Of a DNA stretch of 39,309 nucleotides, positions 38,570 to 39,309 are shown one piece after another. The position numbers and the translations under genes are program-made. How positions within the stretch are numbered: the stretch's first letter is position 1; each line of letters begins with the position of its first letter. Below the pieces are notes generated by a model, which saw nothing but the letters and a program-made list of their open reading frames with translations, ran no database searches and was not told where the DNA came from. The stretch covers positions 1 to 39,309 of the forward strand of contig RFMS01000120.1 of the NCBI GenBank assembly GCA_009927575.1. Reading direction: 5' to 3'. Source of the DNA: Actinomycetota bacterium. GTDB lineage: Bacteria; Actinomycetota; Actinomycetes; Nanopelagicales; Nanopelagicaceae.

Positions 38570-39183
38570 GTGAGATTAATTCAGTTTCTATGGGCCCACA
38601 CGATGGCCGAGCGAAATCTGAATTTGATCAAGCGCGCGCAGAACGTGCTGTCACAGAGTTACTTCTTGCGCTCGGTGAAGATGTTTCGAGAGAAGGACTT
38701 CGCGATACTCCGGCACGAGTAGCGCGTGCGCTCAAAGAGAATTTTGAAGGGCTTTGGCAGGATCCACGGGATGTCCTAACAACAACTTTTGATATCGGAC
38801 ATAAAGAATTAGTAATTGTTAGAGATATCGAAGTTTTCTCACATTGCGAGCATCACCTCACTCCTTTCCACGGAGTGGCACATATTGGTTACATTCCTGG
38901 CGAAAGCGGTCGAATAACTGGATTATCCAAACTTGCACGCTTAGTGGATCTCTTTGCGCGACGACCACAAGTACAAGAACGTTTGACCTCTCAAATCGCG
39001 GATGCACTCGTTGAAATTTTGGAAGCGGCTGGCGTAATTGTCATCATTGATTGCGAACACTTGTGTATGTCTATGCGAGGTGTCAGGAAAACCCAAGCAC
39101 GTACGACAACAAGTGCAGTTCGTGGTCAGTTACGTGATGCTGCTACTCGCGCAGAAGCAATGGCGCTCATAACCGCTCGTTAA
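38566..39183 (+). CDS. folE: GTP cyclohydrolase I
   Basis: A 205-aa homodecameric zinc enzyme that converts GTP to 7,8-dihydroneopterin triphosphate, the first step of folate synthesis. It has [37 protein letters not shown] (Cys and His zinc ligands and catalytic His), [37 protein letters not shown] and [14 protein letters not shown] with the third zinc Cys. The ATGA overlap with ftsH and the 4-bp gap to folP make a coupled folate operon. Length is standard. Confidence 0.97.
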   Translation: MSEINSVSMGPHDGRAKSEFDQARAERAVTELLLALGEDVSREGLRDTPARVARALKENFEGLWQDPRDVLTTTFDIGHKELVIVRDIEVFSHCEHHLTPFHGVAHIGYIPGESGRITGLSKLARLVDLFARRPQVQERLTSQIADALVEILEAAGVIVIIDCEHLCMSMRGVRKTQARTTTSAVRGQLRDAATRAEAMALITAR

Positions 39184-39187
39184 ATTT

Positions 39188-39309
39188 ATGACGTCGCAAT
39201 CATCCACTCTTGTCATGGGAATTCTTAATGTCACGCCAGATTCCTTTGCAGATGGAGGACGGCATTACAAATTTTCAGATGCAATTGCACGAGCTGAATC
39301 TATGATTGC
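39188..39309 (+). CDS. folP: Dihydropteroate synthase, N-terminal fragment cut by the window edge
   Basis: About 40 codons are visible from ATG 39188. They read TLVMGILNVTPDSFADGGRH, the diagnostic DHPS N-terminal signature with the Asn and Asp residues that bind Mg and the pterin pyrophosphate. Dihydropteroate synthase condenses the pterin diphosphate with p-aminobenzoate and is the sulfonamide target. It starts 4 bp after folE, in the standard actinobacterial folate order. The rest lies beyond the window. Confidence 0.95.
   Translation, partial: MTSQSSTLVMGILNVTPDSFADGGRHYKFSDAIARAESMI

Overview
The window reads as a compact, AT-leaning actinobacterial chromosome segment with many CGA, GAA and AAA codons and many GTG/TTG starts. 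The actinobacterial signs are a GuaB1-type IMPDH-like protein, a RipA-like coiled-coil plus NlpC/P60 hydrolase, the tilS-hpt-ftsH-folE-folP order and the cydABDC order. Low GC, tiny intergenic gaps and overlapping convergent genes suggest a streamlined, probably aquatic lineage such as Nanopelagicales or a Luna-type relative. The lineage is inference. I see no insertion sequence, prophage, CRISPR array or rRNA.

Layout. 1-3.1 kb: a partial acyltransferase, tRNA-Arg(ACG), a small SDR protein, a DEAD-box RNA helicase and an Ala-rich secreted protein. 3.1-8.1 kb, + strand run: pyroglutamyl peptidase, Gfo/Idh oxidoreductase, a fused FAD/Fe-S D-2-hydroxyacid dehydrogenase and an iodotyrosine-deiodinase-like flavoprotein. 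8.1-15.0 kb: a three-gene ABC-2 exporter downstream of a class III aminotransferase, then a divergent mmsA-type aldehyde dehydrogenase, then a GSA-aminotransferase-like gene. This could be an omega-amino acid catabolic island. 15.1-20.8 kb: the complete cytochrome bd operon (cydA, cydB, cydD, cydC) on the - strand. 20.9-24.0 kb: a secreted/anchored EEP-fold protein, guaB1 and tRNA-Arg(TCG). 24.1-29.4 kb: TPR protein, MFS carrier, low-molecular-weight phosphatase, SPOUT methyltransferase, EamA transporter and a PBP4-like carboxypeptidase. 29.4-33.6 kb: secreted beta-propeller, Asp/Gly-rich membrane protein, heme O synthase and a two-gene ABC exporter. 33.7-39.3 kb: NlpC/P60 hydrolase, tilS, hpt, ftsH, folE and the start of folP.

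Main caveat. Ten genes carry frame breaks, 13 in all. Most are single-base changes in short homopolymers, and a one-base change restores full-length, domain-complete proteins (acyltransferase, helicase x2, pcp, Gfo/Idh, FAD/Fe-S x3, ABC permease, mmsA, EEP, dacB, second ABC permease). Ten of the 13 fall in the first 12.5 kb. Such a density across unrelated housekeeping-like genes fits consensus errors in a long-read or low-coverage assembly better than true decay, so I annotate each as one gene and mark the break.

Functionally the window covers respiration (bd oxidase, heme O for an aa3-type oxidase, D-2-hydroxyacid oxidation), purine and folate metabolism (hpt, guaB1, folE, folP), cell wall remodelling (NlpC/P60, PBP4-like) and amino-group catabolism. 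I found no clearly new multi-gene system. The best second looks are an intrinsic-terminator hairpin containing a start codon (30.48-30.51 kb), the inverted repeats upstream of cydA, the paired tRNA-Arg genes, and the aminotransferase/dehydrogenase/exporter island.
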